This document shows positions 1 through 7,928 of a DNA stretch of 63,190 bases, one piece after another (positions within the stretch are counted from its first letter, which is position 1; every line of letters begins with the position of its first letter). The notes under the pieces were generated by a model. It was not told where the DNA came from. It saw only the letters and a program-made list of their open reading frames with translations, and ran no database searches. The stretch is from Oscillospiraceae bacterium. Its GTDB lineage: Bacteria; Bacillota; Clostridia; Oscillospirales; Oscillospiraceae. The translations under genes were made by a program, and so were the position numbers. The stretch lies in NCBI GenBank assembly GCA_902789745.1, contig CADAPH010000010.1:1-63190 (forward strand), read 5' to 3'.

Positions 1-182
1 AAATACACGTCCAGCCAGCGCATGGCCTCCCTGTGGACGGGGAGCGTCTTTTCCTCAAACGCGCCGGCGATCCCCGCGCCGAAATATTTCTGACCGTCGA
101 ACCACAGCCCGGTCAGGGCCTCCCCATCACAGGAGAGCGTAATGCCGCCGAGCGGGGAGGCATAGTGACAGAGATGATCCAT
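1..182 (-). CDS. Methylated-DNA--protein-cysteine methyltransferase, N-terminal part (cut by window edge)
   Basis: Only the first 60 codons are present; the gene runs off the left edge. The translation begins MDHLCHYASPLGGITLSCDG and continues with a LTGLWFDGQKYFG segment, the typical ribonuclease-H-like N-terminal domain of Ogt/MGMT proteins. Members transfer alkyl groups from O6-alkylguanine to their own cysteine. The catalytic PCHR motif would lie outside the window, so activity cannot be judged. The start is the ATG read from 182, with only a weak GGACGG-like site upstream. The assignment rests on the N-terminal pattern alone. Confidence 0.75.
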   Translation of the reverse strand, partial: MDHLCHYASPLGGITLSCDGEALTGLWFDGQKYFGAGIAGAFEEKTLPVHREAMRWLDVY

Positions 183-265
183 ATAATCACCGTCCGATGT
201 GGGTTTCCAAGCGTTTTGGATCTCTCGACTCCGGCATTTACCGCACGGGGGCCTATCCCAAACAA

Positions 266-290
266 AAACACCGCCCGGCAGGCGGTGTTT
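266..290. terminator. Hairpin terminator, 10-bp perfect stem
   Basis: AAACACCGCC (266-275) pairs exactly with GGCGGTGTTT (281-290) around a five-base loop. T-runs flank the stem on both strands. It lies downstream of the minus-strand tRNA-Val gene and upstream of the methyltransferase gene. Confidence 0.7.
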
Positions 291-333
291 CTTAAGTGTC
301 TGATCTTTACACGAAAGATGCCGCTCGTATATA

Positions 334-370
334 CCAAATCGGAGGTTCCCCGTGAGAACCTCCGATTTGG
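334..370. repeat. 15-bp perfect inverted repeat
   Basis: CCAAATCGGAGGTTC (334-348) is exactly repeated as its reverse complement at 356-370 around a seven-base loop. Neither side has a clear U-tract, so it may be a processing hairpin or protein site rather than a terminator. It lies between the methyltransferase gene and tRNA-Val. No gene is seen in 183-455. Confidence 0.6.
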
Positions 371-455
371 AAAGGAAGAAGGAGACTGCGGATATGGAGC
401 TTTCCCGGCATTTACGCAAACCGGGAAAGCGGAACGGAGCAGGCTTCTTCTGACG

Positions 456-532
456 TGGTGGAGAGTGGCGGACTCGAACCGTCGACCTTCCGCGTGTGAG
501 GCGGACGCTCTAACCAGCTGAGCTAACCCTCC
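456..532 (-). tRNA. tRNA-Val(CAC)
   Basis: The minus strand folds as a full cloverleaf: acceptor GGAGGGT with ACTCTCC, D arm TAGCTCAGCTGG, anticodon stem TCCGC/GCGGA with loop CTCACAC (anticodon CAC), T arm GGTTCGAGTCC, and an encoded CCA end. Length is 77 nt including CCA. It is transcribed divergently from the tRNA-Met/tRNA-Glu pair. Confidence 0.95.
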
Positions 533-544
533 AAAAGCTTGTTT

Positions 545-573
545 ATATTACCACAGGAAAACCGCAATTGCAA
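545..573 (-). promoter_or_regulatory. Sigma-A promoter for tRNA-Val
   Basis: On the minus strand TTGCAA (568-573) and TAATAT (545-550) are separated by 17 bp, about 12 bp upstream of the mature tRNA 5' end. Confidence 0.75.
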
Positions 574-623
574 GAGAAACTTTTCAGATTTTAAAAAAAG
601 AGAGAAAAAATTTCAGTTGGGTG

Positions 624-652
624 TTGACAATCGGGGTTTGATCTGTTATATT
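624..652 (+). promoter_or_regulatory. Sigma-A promoter for tRNA-Met/tRNA-Glu
   Basis: TTGACA (624-629) and TATATT (647-652) are separated by 17 bp and lie 24 bp before the tRNA-Met 5' end. Confidence 0.8.
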
Positions 653-676
653 TCATATGCTGTTCACACGGCATAT

Positions 677-753
677 GGCGGCATAGCTCAGTTGGCCAGA
701 GCATTCGGTTCATACCCGAAGTGTCCCCGGTTCGAATCCAGGTGCCGCTACCA
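677..753 (+). tRNA. tRNA-Met(CAT)
   Basis: Cloverleaf with acceptor GGCGGCA, D arm TAGCTCAGTTGG, anticodon stem TTCGG/CCGAA with loop TTCATAC (anticodon CAT), T arm GGTTCGAATCC and encoded CCA. The paired first base (G-U with position 72) suggests an elongator rather than an initiator, but CAT could also be a lysidine-modified Ile tRNA. Confidence 0.93.
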
Positions 754-760
754 AACGAGA

Positions 761-786
761 ACGCAGCAGCGCGCTGCTGCGTTTTC
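761..786 (+). terminator. Hairpin between tRNA-Met and tRNA-Glu
   Basis: ACGCAGCAGC (761-770) and GCTGCTGCGT (773-782) form a very tight stem followed by TTTCT. It may act as a partial terminator or processing site, since the next tRNA begins at 792. Confidence 0.6.
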
Positions 787-791
787 TATAT

Positions 792-866
792 GGCCCGTTG
801 GTCAAGTGGTTAAGACACCGCCCTTTCACGGCGGTAACATGGGTTCGAGTCCCGTACGGGTCACCA
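792..866 (+). tRNA. tRNA-Glu(TTC)
   Basis: Cloverleaf with acceptor GGCCCGT/ACGGGTC, anticodon stem CCGCC/GGCGG with loop CTTTCAC (anticodon TTC), T arm GGGTTCGAGTCCC and encoded CCA. Length is 75 nt. Confidence 0.95.
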
Positions 867-870
867 TATG

Positions 871-904
871 AAAATCCCCCATCATCGGATGGGGGATTTT
901 CTAT
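871..904 (+). terminator. Rho-independent terminator of the tRNA unit
   Basis: AAAATCCCCCATC (871-883) pairs perfectly with GATGGGGGATTTT (888-900) around an ATCG loop. The stem ends in the T-run, just after tRNA-Glu. Confidence 0.85.
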
Positions 905-941
905 ACCCATTCGTGGTACGCACGGCGCGCTTCTTTTCCGC

Positions 942-971
942 TTTACAAAAGGGCGTATGCCGCGGTATACT
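942..971 (+). promoter_or_regulatory. Sigma-A promoter for icd
   Basis: TTTACA (942-947) and TATACT (966-971) with an 18-bp spacer, 65 bp upstream of the icd start. Confidence 0.65.
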
Positions 972-1035
972 GTATCAATAAGGATCAAGCCGCGCGCGGC
1001 GCCTTTGAATTTGCAAGAGGATCGGAGGAACAAGC

Positions 1036-2298
1036 ATGGAAAAAATACAGATGTCGACCCCCATCGTGGAGATGGACGGAGACGAAATGGCCGGTATCCT
1101 GTGGAAGGAAGTCAAGAGGCAGCTTGTGGAGCCCTTCGTGGATCTCAAGGAGGAGTACTACGACCTGAGCATCCGCAGCCGTGACGAGACCGACGACCAG
1201 ATAACGGTCGATTCCGCCCTCGCCGCGAAGAAATACGGCGTCGCGGTCAAATGCGCCACCATTACCGCCAATGCCGAGCGGGTGGAGGAATTCAGGCTCA
1301 AGAAGCAGTACAAGAGCCCGAACGGCACCATCCGCAGCATCCTGGACGGCACGGTCTTCCGTACCCCCATCCTCATCAGCGGGATCGAGCCGCTGGTGAA
1401 GACCTGGAAGAAGCCCATCACCCTGGCCCGCCACGCCTACGGCGACGTCTACCGCGCCACCGAAATGCAGATCAGAAAGCCCGGCAAGGTGGAGCTCGTC
1501 TATACCGACGAGGACGGCAACGAGACCCGCCAGACGGTGCATGAGTTCAAGGAGCCCGGCGTCGTCTCCGGTATGCACAACCTGGACAAATCCATCGAGG
1601 GCTTCGCCCGTACCTGCATGAACTACGCGCTCAACCTGCGGCAGGATCTGCTCTTTTCCTCCAAGGACACCATCTCCAAGGTCTACGACCGGGAGTTCAA
1701 GGATATCTTCAAGCGCATCTATCTGGACGAATACATCGAAAAATTCAGCGCCGCCGGCATCAAGTACGAATACTGCCTGATCGACGACGCGGTCTCCCGC
1801 GCCATCAAGTCCCAGGGCGGCTACGTCTGGGCCACCCACAACTACGACGGCGACGTGATGAGCGACATGCTGGCCACGGCCTACGGCTCCAACGCCATGA
1901 TGACCTCCGTGCTGACCTCGCCGGACGGCAAGTTCGAGTACGAGGCCGCCCACGGCACGGTGCGCCGCCACTACTACCGCTACCTCCAGGGCGAGGTGGT
2001 CTCCACCAACCCCATGGCCCTGATCTATACCTGGAGCGGCGGCCTCGAAAAGCGCGGCGAGCTGGACGGGAACGAAAAGCTCCGGCGCTTCGGCCGCATG
2101 ATCCGCGAGTCGGCGGCGAACGTGGTCGAGGCCCGCGGCATCATGACCGCGGATCTGGCCAAAATCACCTCCAAGCCCGACCCCCTGGTGGTCACCGGCC
2201 ATCAGTTCATCGCCCTCACCCGCGCGAGACTGGAGCAGGAGATCGCCAGGGAGTGGCCGGAGGAGGAAGCGCCCGCGCCCGAGAAGAAGACCGAATGA
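1036..2298 (+). CDS. icd: NADP-dependent isocitrate dehydrogenase (eukaryote-like dimeric type)
   Basis: 420 aa. Converts isocitrate to 2-oxoglutarate and CO2 with NADP. The N-terminus (PIVEMDGDEMAGILW), the CATITANAERVEEF block, SPNGTIRSILDGTVFR and the DDAVSRAIKSQGGYVWATHNYDGDV Mg-binding region are those of the type II (homodimeric, IDH1-like) subfamily rather than the E. coli type. Full length. The ATG follows GGAGG at a good distance. It supplies 2-oxoglutarate, hence glutamate, which is the substrate of the proB-proA genes just downstream. Transcription probably starts at the 942-971 promoter. Confidence 0.95.
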   Translation: MEKIQMSTPIVEMDGDEMAGILWKEVKRQLVEPFVDLKEEYYDLSIRSRDETDDQITVDSALAAKKYGVAVKCATITANAERVEEFRLKKQYKSPNGTIRSILDGTVFRTPILISGIEPLVKTWKKPITLARHAYGDVYRATEMQIRKPGKVELVYTDEDGNETRQTVHEFKEPGVVSGMHNLDKSIEGFARTCMNYALNLRQDLLFSSKDTISKVYDREFKDIFKRIYLDEYIEKFSAAGIKYEYCLIDDAVSRAIKSQGGYVWATHNYDGDVMSDMLATAYGSNAMMTSVLTSPDGKFEYEAAHGTVRRHYYRYLQGEVVSTNPMALIYTWSGGLEKRGELDGNEKLRRFGRMIRESAANVVEARGIMTADLAKITSKPDPLVVTGHQFIALTRARLEQEIAREWPEEEAPAPEKKTE

Positions 2299-2304
2299 AC
2301 GCAG

Positions 2305-2337
2305 CAAAAGAGACTCGCCGGATACGGGCCTCTTTTG
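2305..2337 (+). terminator. Possible weak terminator after icd
   Basis: CAAAAGAG (2305-2312) and CTCTTTTG (2330-2337) can pair around a 17-nt loop; the T-rich arm ends the hairpin. It may give partial termination between icd and the proline genes. Confidence 0.4.
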
Positions 2338-2362
2338 TCATACGCTGAAAGGGGAGTGCGAA

Positions 2363-2530
2363 ATGGAAACCAAGTATTATGTCCTTGACCGCATCGACGG
2401 GGACTATGCCTGGCTCACCTGCACCAGCGCGCAGGAGGAGCCGTACTTCATCGCCCGCGCCCTGCTGCCGATGGAGGCGGACGAGGGCAGCAGGCTGAAA
2501 TTCGAGAATTTTCAGTTTGAGATCATCTGA
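2363..2530 (+). CDS. Small DUF3006-like protein
   Basis: 55 aa, starting METKYYVLDRIDGDYAWLTC. The opening (hydrophobic strand, DRIDGDYAWL, a central LLPMEADEGS and a final short strand) matches the DUF3006 pattern of small all-beta proteins of unknown function. An AAGGGGAG ribosome site lies about 8 bases before the ATG. It ends 20 bp before proB, so it is probably the first gene of the proline operon. Function unknown; the family call is by eye. Confidence 0.65.
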   Translation: METKYYVLDRIDGDYAWLTCTSAQEEPYFIARALLPMEADEGSRLKFENFQFEII

Positions 2531-2550
2531 CAGACACAAGGAGTGATTCC

Positions 2551-3324
2551 GTGAGAATCGTAATCAAAGTCGGCACGTCGACCCTGACGCATCCGACGGG
2601 CCGGATGGACATCCGGCATGTGGAAACGCTGTGCAAGGTGCTCAGCGACGTGAAAAACGCCGGGCATGAGATCGTGCTGGTCTCCTCCGGCGCCATCGGC
2701 ATGGGCGTCGGAAAGCTCAACCTGCGGGAGCGGCCCGCCGACATGGCCACCAAGCAGGCCGCCGCCGCGGTGGGCCAGTGCGAGCTGATGTATGTCTATG
2801 ACCAGCTCTTCGGGACGTACAACCACACCATCGCGCAGATCCTGCTGACGGGGGAGGATCTGCGGGACGAGCACCGGCACCGGAATTTTTCCAACACCGT
2901 GGAGAGGCTGCTGGATCTCAACGTGCTGCCCGTCATCAACGAGAACGACACCGTCTCCACCGTGGAGATCGGCGTGGGCGACAACGACACCCTCGGCGCC
3001 CTGGTCGCGGTGAGCGTGAAGGCCGACATGCTGATCATCCTGTCGGACATCGACGGCCTGTATACCGCCGACCCGCGCCGGGAGAAGAGCGCCGAGCTGA
3101 TCGCCGAGGTGCGGGAGATCACCCCCGCGATGCGCGAGAGCGCCGGGGGCGGCGGCACCGCCCTTTCCACCGGCGGCATGGCCACGAAGCTCACGGCGGC
3201 GGGCATCTGCATGGAGGCCGGGACGGATATGTACATCCTCAACGGCGCGCAGCCGCTGCTGATCTATGAGGTGCTGGAGGGGAAGAGAGTCGGGACAAGA
3301 TTTATCGGGAGGAAGACGCCGTGA
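2551..3324 (+). CDS. proB: Glutamate 5-kinase, short form without PUA domain
   Basis: 257 aa. First step of proline synthesis: phosphorylates the gamma-carboxylate of glutamate. The amino-acid-kinase fold is complete ([14 protein letters not shown] start, [26 protein letters not shown]-like [33 protein letters not shown]-like STGGMATKL). The C-terminal PUA domain of the E. coli enzyme (367 aa) is absent, as in some Clostridia. GTG start with AAGGAG upstream. The stop overlaps the proA start in GTGA, so the two are translationally coupled. Confidence 0.93.
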   Translation: MRIVIKVGTSTLTHPTGRMDIRHVETLCKVLSDVKNAGHEIVLVSSGAIGMGVGKLNLRERPADMATKQAAAAVGQCELMYVYDQLFGTYNHTIAQILLTGEDLRDEHRHRNFSNTVERLLDLNVLPVINENDTVSTVEIGVGDNDTLGALVAVSVKADMLIILSDIDGLYTADPRREKSAELIAEVREITPAMRESAGGGGTALSTGGMATKLTAAGICMEAGTDMYILNGAQPLLIYEVLEGKRVGTRFIGRKTP

Positions 3325-4577
3325 AAACAACACATGAAATCCTGGTTGAGACGAAAAACGCGCTGCCGAAGCTGACCGCGTCAAAGGAGCGGAAAAACGC
3401 CGCCCTGCTCGCCATTGCGGACAGGCTTCTTGCAGAGCAGAAAGAGATCCTGAAAGCCAACCGCCTGGATGTGGACGCCGCGCGGGAGCGCTACGGCGAG
3501 GTGATGATCGACCGCCTGACCCTGACGCCGGAACGCATCGCCGGCATGGCCCAGGGCGTGCGCGAGGTCGCCGCCCTTCCCGACCCGGAGGGGCGGGTGC
3601 TGCGCCGGGTCGAGCGCCCGAACGGTCTTGTGATCGAGAAGACCTCCGTCCCCCTGGGCGTCGTCGCCATTATCTATGAAAGCCGCCCCAACGTCACCTC
3701 CGACGCCGCGGTGCTGGCCCTCAAGTCCGGCAACGCCGTCGTCCTGCGCGGCGGCAAGGAGGCGTTTCGCTCCAACGCCGCCATCGTCGCGGCCATTCGC
3801 CGCGGCCTCGAGGACGCGGGACTTCCCGCCGGGCTTGTGGGCTTTATCGAGGATACCTCCCACTTAAGCGCCGATGAGCTCATGCGGGCCGTGGGCTATA
3901 TCGACCTGCTGATCCCCCGGGGCGGCGCGGGCCTCATCCGCCGCTGCACGGAAAACGCCAAGGTGCCCTGCATCCAGACCGGCACCGGCATCTGCCACAT
4001 CTTTGTGGACGAGACGGCGGATCAGGACAAGGCCCTGCGCATCATCGAAAACGCGAAGGCCAGCCGCCCCTCCGTCTGCAACGCGGAGGAGGTGCTGCTG
4101 GTGCATAAGAGCATCGCGCCGGAGTTTTTGCCGAAGCTGCGCCGCCGCCTGACGGACGAGCGCGCGGAGAAGCGCCTTGCCCCGGTGGAGCTGCGCGTCG
4201 ATCCCGCTGCGGCGAAGCTCATCCCCGGCGTTCCGGCGGGGGAGAAGGACTTCGACACGGAGTTTCTGGACTATATCCTCGGCGTCGCGGTGGTGGACGA
4301 TGTGGACGAAGCCATCGCGCACATCGCCGCGCACTCTACGGGCCACAGCGAGGCCATCCTGACCGAAAGCGCCGAGAACGCGGACAAGTTCACAAGGCTG
4401 GTGGACGCCGCCGCCGTCTATGTCAACGCCTCCACCCGCTTTACCGACGGCGGGGAATTCGGCCTCGGCTGCGAGATGGGCATCTCCACCCAGAAGCTCC
4501 ACGCCCGCGGCCCCATGGGACTCGAGGAGCTCAACAGCTATAAATACATCGTCCGCGGCAGCGGGCAGATCCGATAA
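3321..4577 (+). CDS. proA: Glutamate-5-semialdehyde dehydrogenase (gamma-glutamyl phosphate reductase)
   Basis: 418 aa, normal length. Reduces gamma-glutamyl phosphate with NADPH to glutamate semialdehyde, which cyclises to pyrroline-5-carboxylate. Visible blocks: [42 protein letters not shown], and the catalytic-cysteine region [18 protein letters not shown] start overlapping the proB stop. No proC is present in the window. Confidence 0.95.
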   Translation: MKTTHEILVETKNALPKLTASKERKNAALLAIADRLLAEQKEILKANRLDVDAARERYGEVMIDRLTLTPERIAGMAQGVREVAALPDPEGRVLRRVERPNGLVIEKTSVPLGVVAIIYESRPNVTSDAAVLALKSGNAVVLRGGKEAFRSNAAIVAAIRRGLEDAGLPAGLVGFIEDTSHLSADELMRAVGYIDLLIPRGGAGLIRRCTENAKVPCIQTGTGICHIFVDETADQDKALRIIENAKASRPSVCNAEEVLLVHKSIAPEFLPKLRRRLTDERAEKRLAPVELRVDPAAAKLIPGVPAGEKDFDTEFLDYILGVAVVDDVDEAIAHIAAHSTGHSEAILTESAENADKFTRLVDAAAVYVNASTRFTDGGEFGLGCEMGISTQKLHARGPMGLEELNSYKYIVRGSGQIR

Positions 4578-4608
4578 AAACGGCTCCTTCTACGATATCG
4601 ACCAGGGC

Positions 4609-4692
4609 GTGGATCCCGATTACTACATCAACGACATCGCCCATTTCTACGACCGGGAAGCCCTGACGGCGTACATCAACGGCCTGTTCTGA
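4609..4692 (+). other. Short in-frame tail after proA, possible gene remnant
   Basis: Between the proA stop and 4692 there is an open frame that reads like real protein (DPDYYINDIAHFYDREALTAYI, then a short end). It could start at the GTG at 4609, giving 27 aa, but no good ribosome site precedes it. The frame also runs backward through the end of proA. I do not recognise the sequence; it may be the 3' scar of a lost gene, a tiny peptide gene, or chance. Confidence 0.25.
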
Positions 4693-4720
4693 TACGCTGC
4701 GGTTTTTCATGTCCGCCATG

Positions 4721-4749
4721 TTGTGCCGATGGAAAATATATGATATACT
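4721..4749 (+). promoter_or_regulatory. Sigma-A promoter for the LacI-family gene
   Basis: TTGTGC (4721-4726) and TATACT (4744-4749), spacer 17 bp, 35 bp before the start codon. Confidence 0.7.
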
Positions 4750-4784
4750 GTCAGCGTTTAATCTGAGGATACGGAGGGAATATC

Positions 4785-5780
4785 ATGTCTGCGACAATCA
4801 TCGACGTGGCCCACCATTGCAAGGTATCTCCCGGCATTGTCAGGAGTGTGCTGGACACGTCCCCCGGGGATATCAGCGAAGAGCTGCGCCGCACGATCCT
4901 CGATTCGGCGCAGGAGCTTGGCTTTACGCCTTCTGCAAAGACGCACAGGCTCGGCGTGCTGTTTATGGATGAGAGCGCCAAGGGACTGACGCATCCGTTC
5001 TTCGCGGCAGTGCTGGACGCGTTTAAGAGCGCGGCCGAGACGAAGGGCTATGACGTCACCTTCATCAATCACCGGATCGGCGACAACATGATGACCTATC
5101 TGGAATACTGCCAGTACCGCAGACTCGACGGCGTATGCATCGCCTGCATTGATTTTGAAAATCCCCAGGTTGTCGAACTGGTCAAGAGCGGGATCCCCTG
5201 CGTGACGGTGGATCATATTTATAAAAAGACGCCGTCCGTCCTGTCGGATAACGAGACCGGCGTGCAGAAGCTTGTGGAGCACGCGATTTCCATGGGCCAT
5301 AAGCGCATCGCGTTTATTCACGGCCACAACAACTCCGTCGTCACCCGTACCCGCATCAAGCAGTTTTACCAGACCATGCAGTTTTACAAGCTGCCCGTAC
5401 CGGACAACTATGTCTGCGGCGCGCTCTACGGCGATATCGGCCTGACGCGCAAGCTCGTGGGCGAGCTGCTCCGCCTGCCGGAGCGCCCCACCTGCATCCT
5501 CCTGCCCGACGATATCTGCTACCTGGGCGCGATGGACGCGGCGAGAGAGCTGCGCCTGAGCATCCCAGGGGAGATCTCCTTCGCCGGATATGACGGCGTC
5601 CCCATGATGCAGGCGATCAGCCCCAGGCTGACCACCGTGCGCCAGCAGTGCGACAGCATCGGCGAGGAGGCGGCGAAGAGACTGATCGGCCTCATCGAAA
5701 ATCCGGCGGGCGGCTCCTGGCTGCCCACGGTTGTGCCCATTGAATTCCTCAGCGGCGGCACTGTGGGGAAACCGGAATAA
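4785..5780 (+). CDS. LacI-family transcriptional regulator
   Basis: 331 aa. N-terminal LacI helix-turn-helix (residues 4-24, IIDVAHHCKVSPGIVRSVLD) and hinge, followed by a periplasmic-binding-protein-like sensor domain (LGVLFMDESAKGLTHPFF, CQYRRLDGVCIAC, SVLSDNETGVQKLVEHAI, ISFAGYDGVPMMQAISPRLTTVRQ). Such proteins bind operators as dimers and respond to a sugar or related ligand. There is no adjacent sugar operon, so the ligand cannot be inferred; it is a stand-alone gene with its own promoter and terminator. AGGGAA-type ribosome site upstream. Confidence 0.9.
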   Translation: MSATIIDVAHHCKVSPGIVRSVLDTSPGDISEELRRTILDSAQELGFTPSAKTHRLGVLFMDESAKGLTHPFFAAVLDAFKSAAETKGYDVTFINHRIGDNMMTYLEYCQYRRLDGVCIACIDFENPQVVELVKSGIPCVTVDHIYKKTPSVLSDNETGVQKLVEHAISMGHKRIAFIHGHNNSVVTRTRIKQFYQTMQFYKLPVPDNYVCGALYGDIGLTRKLVGELLRLPERPTCILLPDDICYLGAMDAARELRLSIPGEISFAGYDGVPMMQAISPRLTTVRQQCDSIGEEAAKRLIGLIENPAGGSWLPTVVPIEFLSGGTVGKPE

Positions 5781-5790
5781 AGGACAAAGA

Positions 5791-5829
5791 CCGCCGGTTC
5801 AGCGGAAAAAGGCTGAACGGGCGGCTTTT
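5791..5829 (+). terminator. Terminator after the LacI-family gene
   Basis: CCGCCGGTTCAGC (5791-5803) pairs with GCTGAACGGGCGG with one mismatch; TTTTG follows. Confidence 0.8.
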
Positions 5830-5854
5830 GTTTTGGAAAAAAACGGATTTCTGC

Positions 5855-5883
5855 TTGCAGTTTTCAGACTGCTATCGTATAAT
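5855..5883 (+). promoter_or_regulatory. Sigma-A promoter for the diguanylate cyclase gene
   Basis: TTGCAG (5855-5860) and TATAAT (5878-5883), spacer 17 bp. Confidence 0.8.
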
Positions 5884-5916
5884 CAAAATCAGAGATGATA
5901 GAGAGAGGGCTGTTGT

Positions 5917-6867
5917 ATGTCAAAACAGAGATCTGTTTTCGTCTATTCCGTGATTTTTACGCTTCTGATGCTGGCGCTGATCGTATTCGTCTATAATTTC
6001 AACATACCGAACCCGAATATGATCCTCATCGCGGCGCTGGTGCTCTCCACCAGTATCGGCGGCCCTGTGCCGGGGCTCATCTGCGCGCTGCTCATGATGG
6101 CGTATTCCCTGTTTTTCTTCTCCACGGATCACAGCTTTGTCCGCTTCACGGAGGTCAATCTGCATAAGATCATCGTCATCATGCTGGGCATCATCGTCAA
6201 CTATGCAAGCGTCGCCATCCTCAAACGAAACCGTGACCGCACCGGAAACCAGCTCATAAGCACGAATGAGGAGCTTTTGCAGACAAACGAGAAGCTGGAG
6301 CAGACCAATGAGGAGCTGAAAAAGGTCAACGATCTGCTGAAAACCATCGCCTCAAAGGATTCCCTGACAAACCTCTGCAACCGCTACTCGCTCCGGCAGG
6401 ACTTTGAGATGTACGTTGGGCTGCCGCTGCACATCGCGTTTATCGACCTGGACAATTTCAAGGAGATGAACGACATCCACGGTCATGTCTACGGGGACAA
6501 GGTTCTGGCCGCGGTGGGCAAAGCCCTGACGGACGGCTTCCGCACCTCCAACTGCTACCGTTACGGCGGCGACGAATTTCTCGTGGTCGCCGAAAAGGAG
6601 ACGACGGAGAGCTTTACGGCCGCGTTTGAAGGCGTGAAGCGGCAGCTTGCCGAGCATGACGTGAATCTGTCCGGCGGCTTCGTCTATGGCGTACCGGAGA
6701 CCTCGGGCGAGCTGCGCAGCATGATCATGCAGGCGGACGAGATGCTCTACGCCGCGAAGGAGAGCGGGAAAAATCAGTTCCTCGGCATCGCGTTCGACAG
6801 AGCGCACGTCCCCAGCGCCGTGGCCGTCGAGCACTACAAGCGCCACCACGAAGTGGAGACAAAGTGA
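5917..6867 (+). CDS. Membrane diguanylate cyclase (GGDEF)
   Basis: 316 aa. Residues about 1-105 form four hydrophobic segments resembling a small DUF4118/KdpD-like sensor. A coiled coil (NEELLQTNEKLEQTNEELKK) links it to a GGDEF domain with DSLTNLCNRYSL, FIDLDNFKEMNDIHGH and the signature YRYGGDEFLVV. It should make cyclic di-GMP from GTP. The RxxD inhibitory site that usually precedes GGDEF is absent, so product inhibition is probably lost. Good ribosome site (GAGAGAGGG). Single-gene unit. Confidence 0.93.
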   Translation: MSKQRSVFVYSVIFTLLMLALIVFVYNFNIPNPNMILIAALVLSTSIGGPVPGLICALLMMAYSLFFFSTDHSFVRFTEVNLHKIIVIMLGIIVNYASVAILKRNRDRTGNQLISTNEELLQTNEKLEQTNEELKKVNDLLKTIASKDSLTNLCNRYSLRQDFEMYVGLPLHIAFIDLDNFKEMNDIHGHVYGDKVLAAVGKALTDGFRTSNCYRYGGDEFLVVAEKETTESFTAAFEGVKRQLAEHDVNLSGGFVYGVPETSGELRSMIMQADEMLYAAKESGKNQFLGIAFDRAHVPSAVAVEHYKRHHEVETK

Positions 6868-6879
6868 AATAAGAAGAAA

Positions 6880-6915
6880 CGAGGGCTGCGGTTTTCTCCG
6901 CAGCCCTCGTGTTTT
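6880..6915. terminator. Bidirectional terminator
   Basis: CGAGGGCTGCGG (6880-6891) and CCGCAGCCCTCG (6898-6909) form a perfect 12-bp stem, followed by TGTTTTC on the plus strand. It separates the convergent cyclase and lipoprotein genes. Confidence 0.9.
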
Positions 6916-6919
6916 CGTA

Positions 6920-7891
6920 TCAGCCCCGGACGAAGACGGTCTCCTCGCCGGCCTGATCGTTGTACCAGTGGAGCTTGCCGTCCTGGATATAGAAGCTGCC
7001 GGTGCCGTTGAAGGTCTCGTTCGAGACGGAATAGCTGTTGTCGTTGGCGTAGGTCTCCACCCAGGAGTGGGCGTCGTCGTAGTATTTCACGCCCCAGCGT
7101 TCGGTGGCGGTCATCTGCCAGCGGGAGCGCTGCCACGCGGAGCCGGACCAGGAGATATCCACGTCCAGATTGCCGTCGCTGCGGGTGGTGATGTTGATCT
7201 GGCAGCGGCCGGCGATCTCCTCCGCCCAGCGGCCCGCGTAGCCGGTCTGCTGGTAAGGCGTCGGGGTATTGTACTGCTGCCTGTTGAGCACGGTGATGAG
7301 CGCCGAGCCCGAGTCCGTCGAGCCCCAGCGGTTGCTGAAGCGGCAGTAGACCCGGCAGCCGTTGAGCGCCGCGGGGATGTTCTCCAGCGTCATGTCCTTG
7401 GTGTTGCCGCCGATGATGTTCAGCGTGGGGAGCTGCTTCTGCACGTCCAGATAGCTTGCGTCGATGCCGTTTAAGTTTACGAAGTGCCACTCGGCCAGAT
7501 CCGCGTTTTCGTAGCGCGTGACGAACTGGCACCAGCCGTTGACGTTCACGGTCTCATCGGTGGGATTCTTGGTGATGCGTGGCAGATTGCTCTGCGTATT
7601 GACCGGCGCGGGGGTGTAGACCGGTGTGGGAACCGGCGTCGGCGCGGCGGTCGGGAACGGCATGGCCGCGGCGGTCGGGAACGGCATGGCTGTGGCGGTC
7701 GGCGACGGGATGGGTACCGGCGTCGGGAACGGCATGGCCGTCGGCGCGGGGGTGGCCGGCGCGGGCGTCGGCGTCTCAGCGGTCTGCGCGGTGGGCGCGG
7801 GCAGCGCCTCGACCATCGTTTTGCCGCCGCAGGCGCTCAGCAGAACGGCCGCCAGCAGCAGGCAGAGAAGCGGAAGCAATTTCTTTTTCAT
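6920..7891 (-). CDS. Secreted lipoprotein with Pro/Thr-rich repeats and Ig-like region
   Basis: 323 aa. Type II signal peptide with lipobox LLSACGG (Cys21). Residues about 30-100 are an extended Pro/Thr/Ala linker in which MPFPT occurs four times, probably a cell-wall spacer. The rest (about 105-315) looks like a beta-rich extracellular module: ITKNPTDETVNVNGWCQFV resembles the start of an Ig-like domain, and a C-terminal part contains SWSGSAWQRSRWQM. Function unknown. A BofA-type gene lies 37 bp upstream on the same strand, so the two may be co-transcribed. Confidence 0.8.
   Translation of the reverse strand: MKKKLLPLLCLLLAAVLLSACGGKTMVEALPAPTAQTAETPTPAPATPAPTAMPFPTPVPIPSPTATAMPFPTAAAMPFPTAAPTPVPTPVYTPAPVNTQSNLPRITKNPTDETVNVNGWCQFVTRYENADLAEWHFVNLNGIDASYLDVQKQLPTLNIIGGNTKDMTLENIPAALNGCRVYCRFSNRWGSTDSGSALITVLNRQQYNTPTPYQQTGYAGRWAEEIAGRCQINITTRSDGNLDVDISWSGSAWQRSRWQMTATERWGVKYYDDAHSWVETYANDNSYSVSNETFNGTGSFYIQDGKLHWYNDQAGEETVFVRG
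7629..7745 (-). repeat. In-frame tandem repeats coding the MPFPT linker
   Basis: The DNA repeats GTCGGGAACGGCATGGCCG-type units several times with few changes, coding (P/A)MPFPT modules of the lipoprotein linker. Unit lengths are multiples of three, so copy number could change without a frameshift. Confidence 0.7.
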
Positions 7892-7928
7892 CTATCATAA
7901 CCTCTTTATCTATATCAAAAACGAAATC

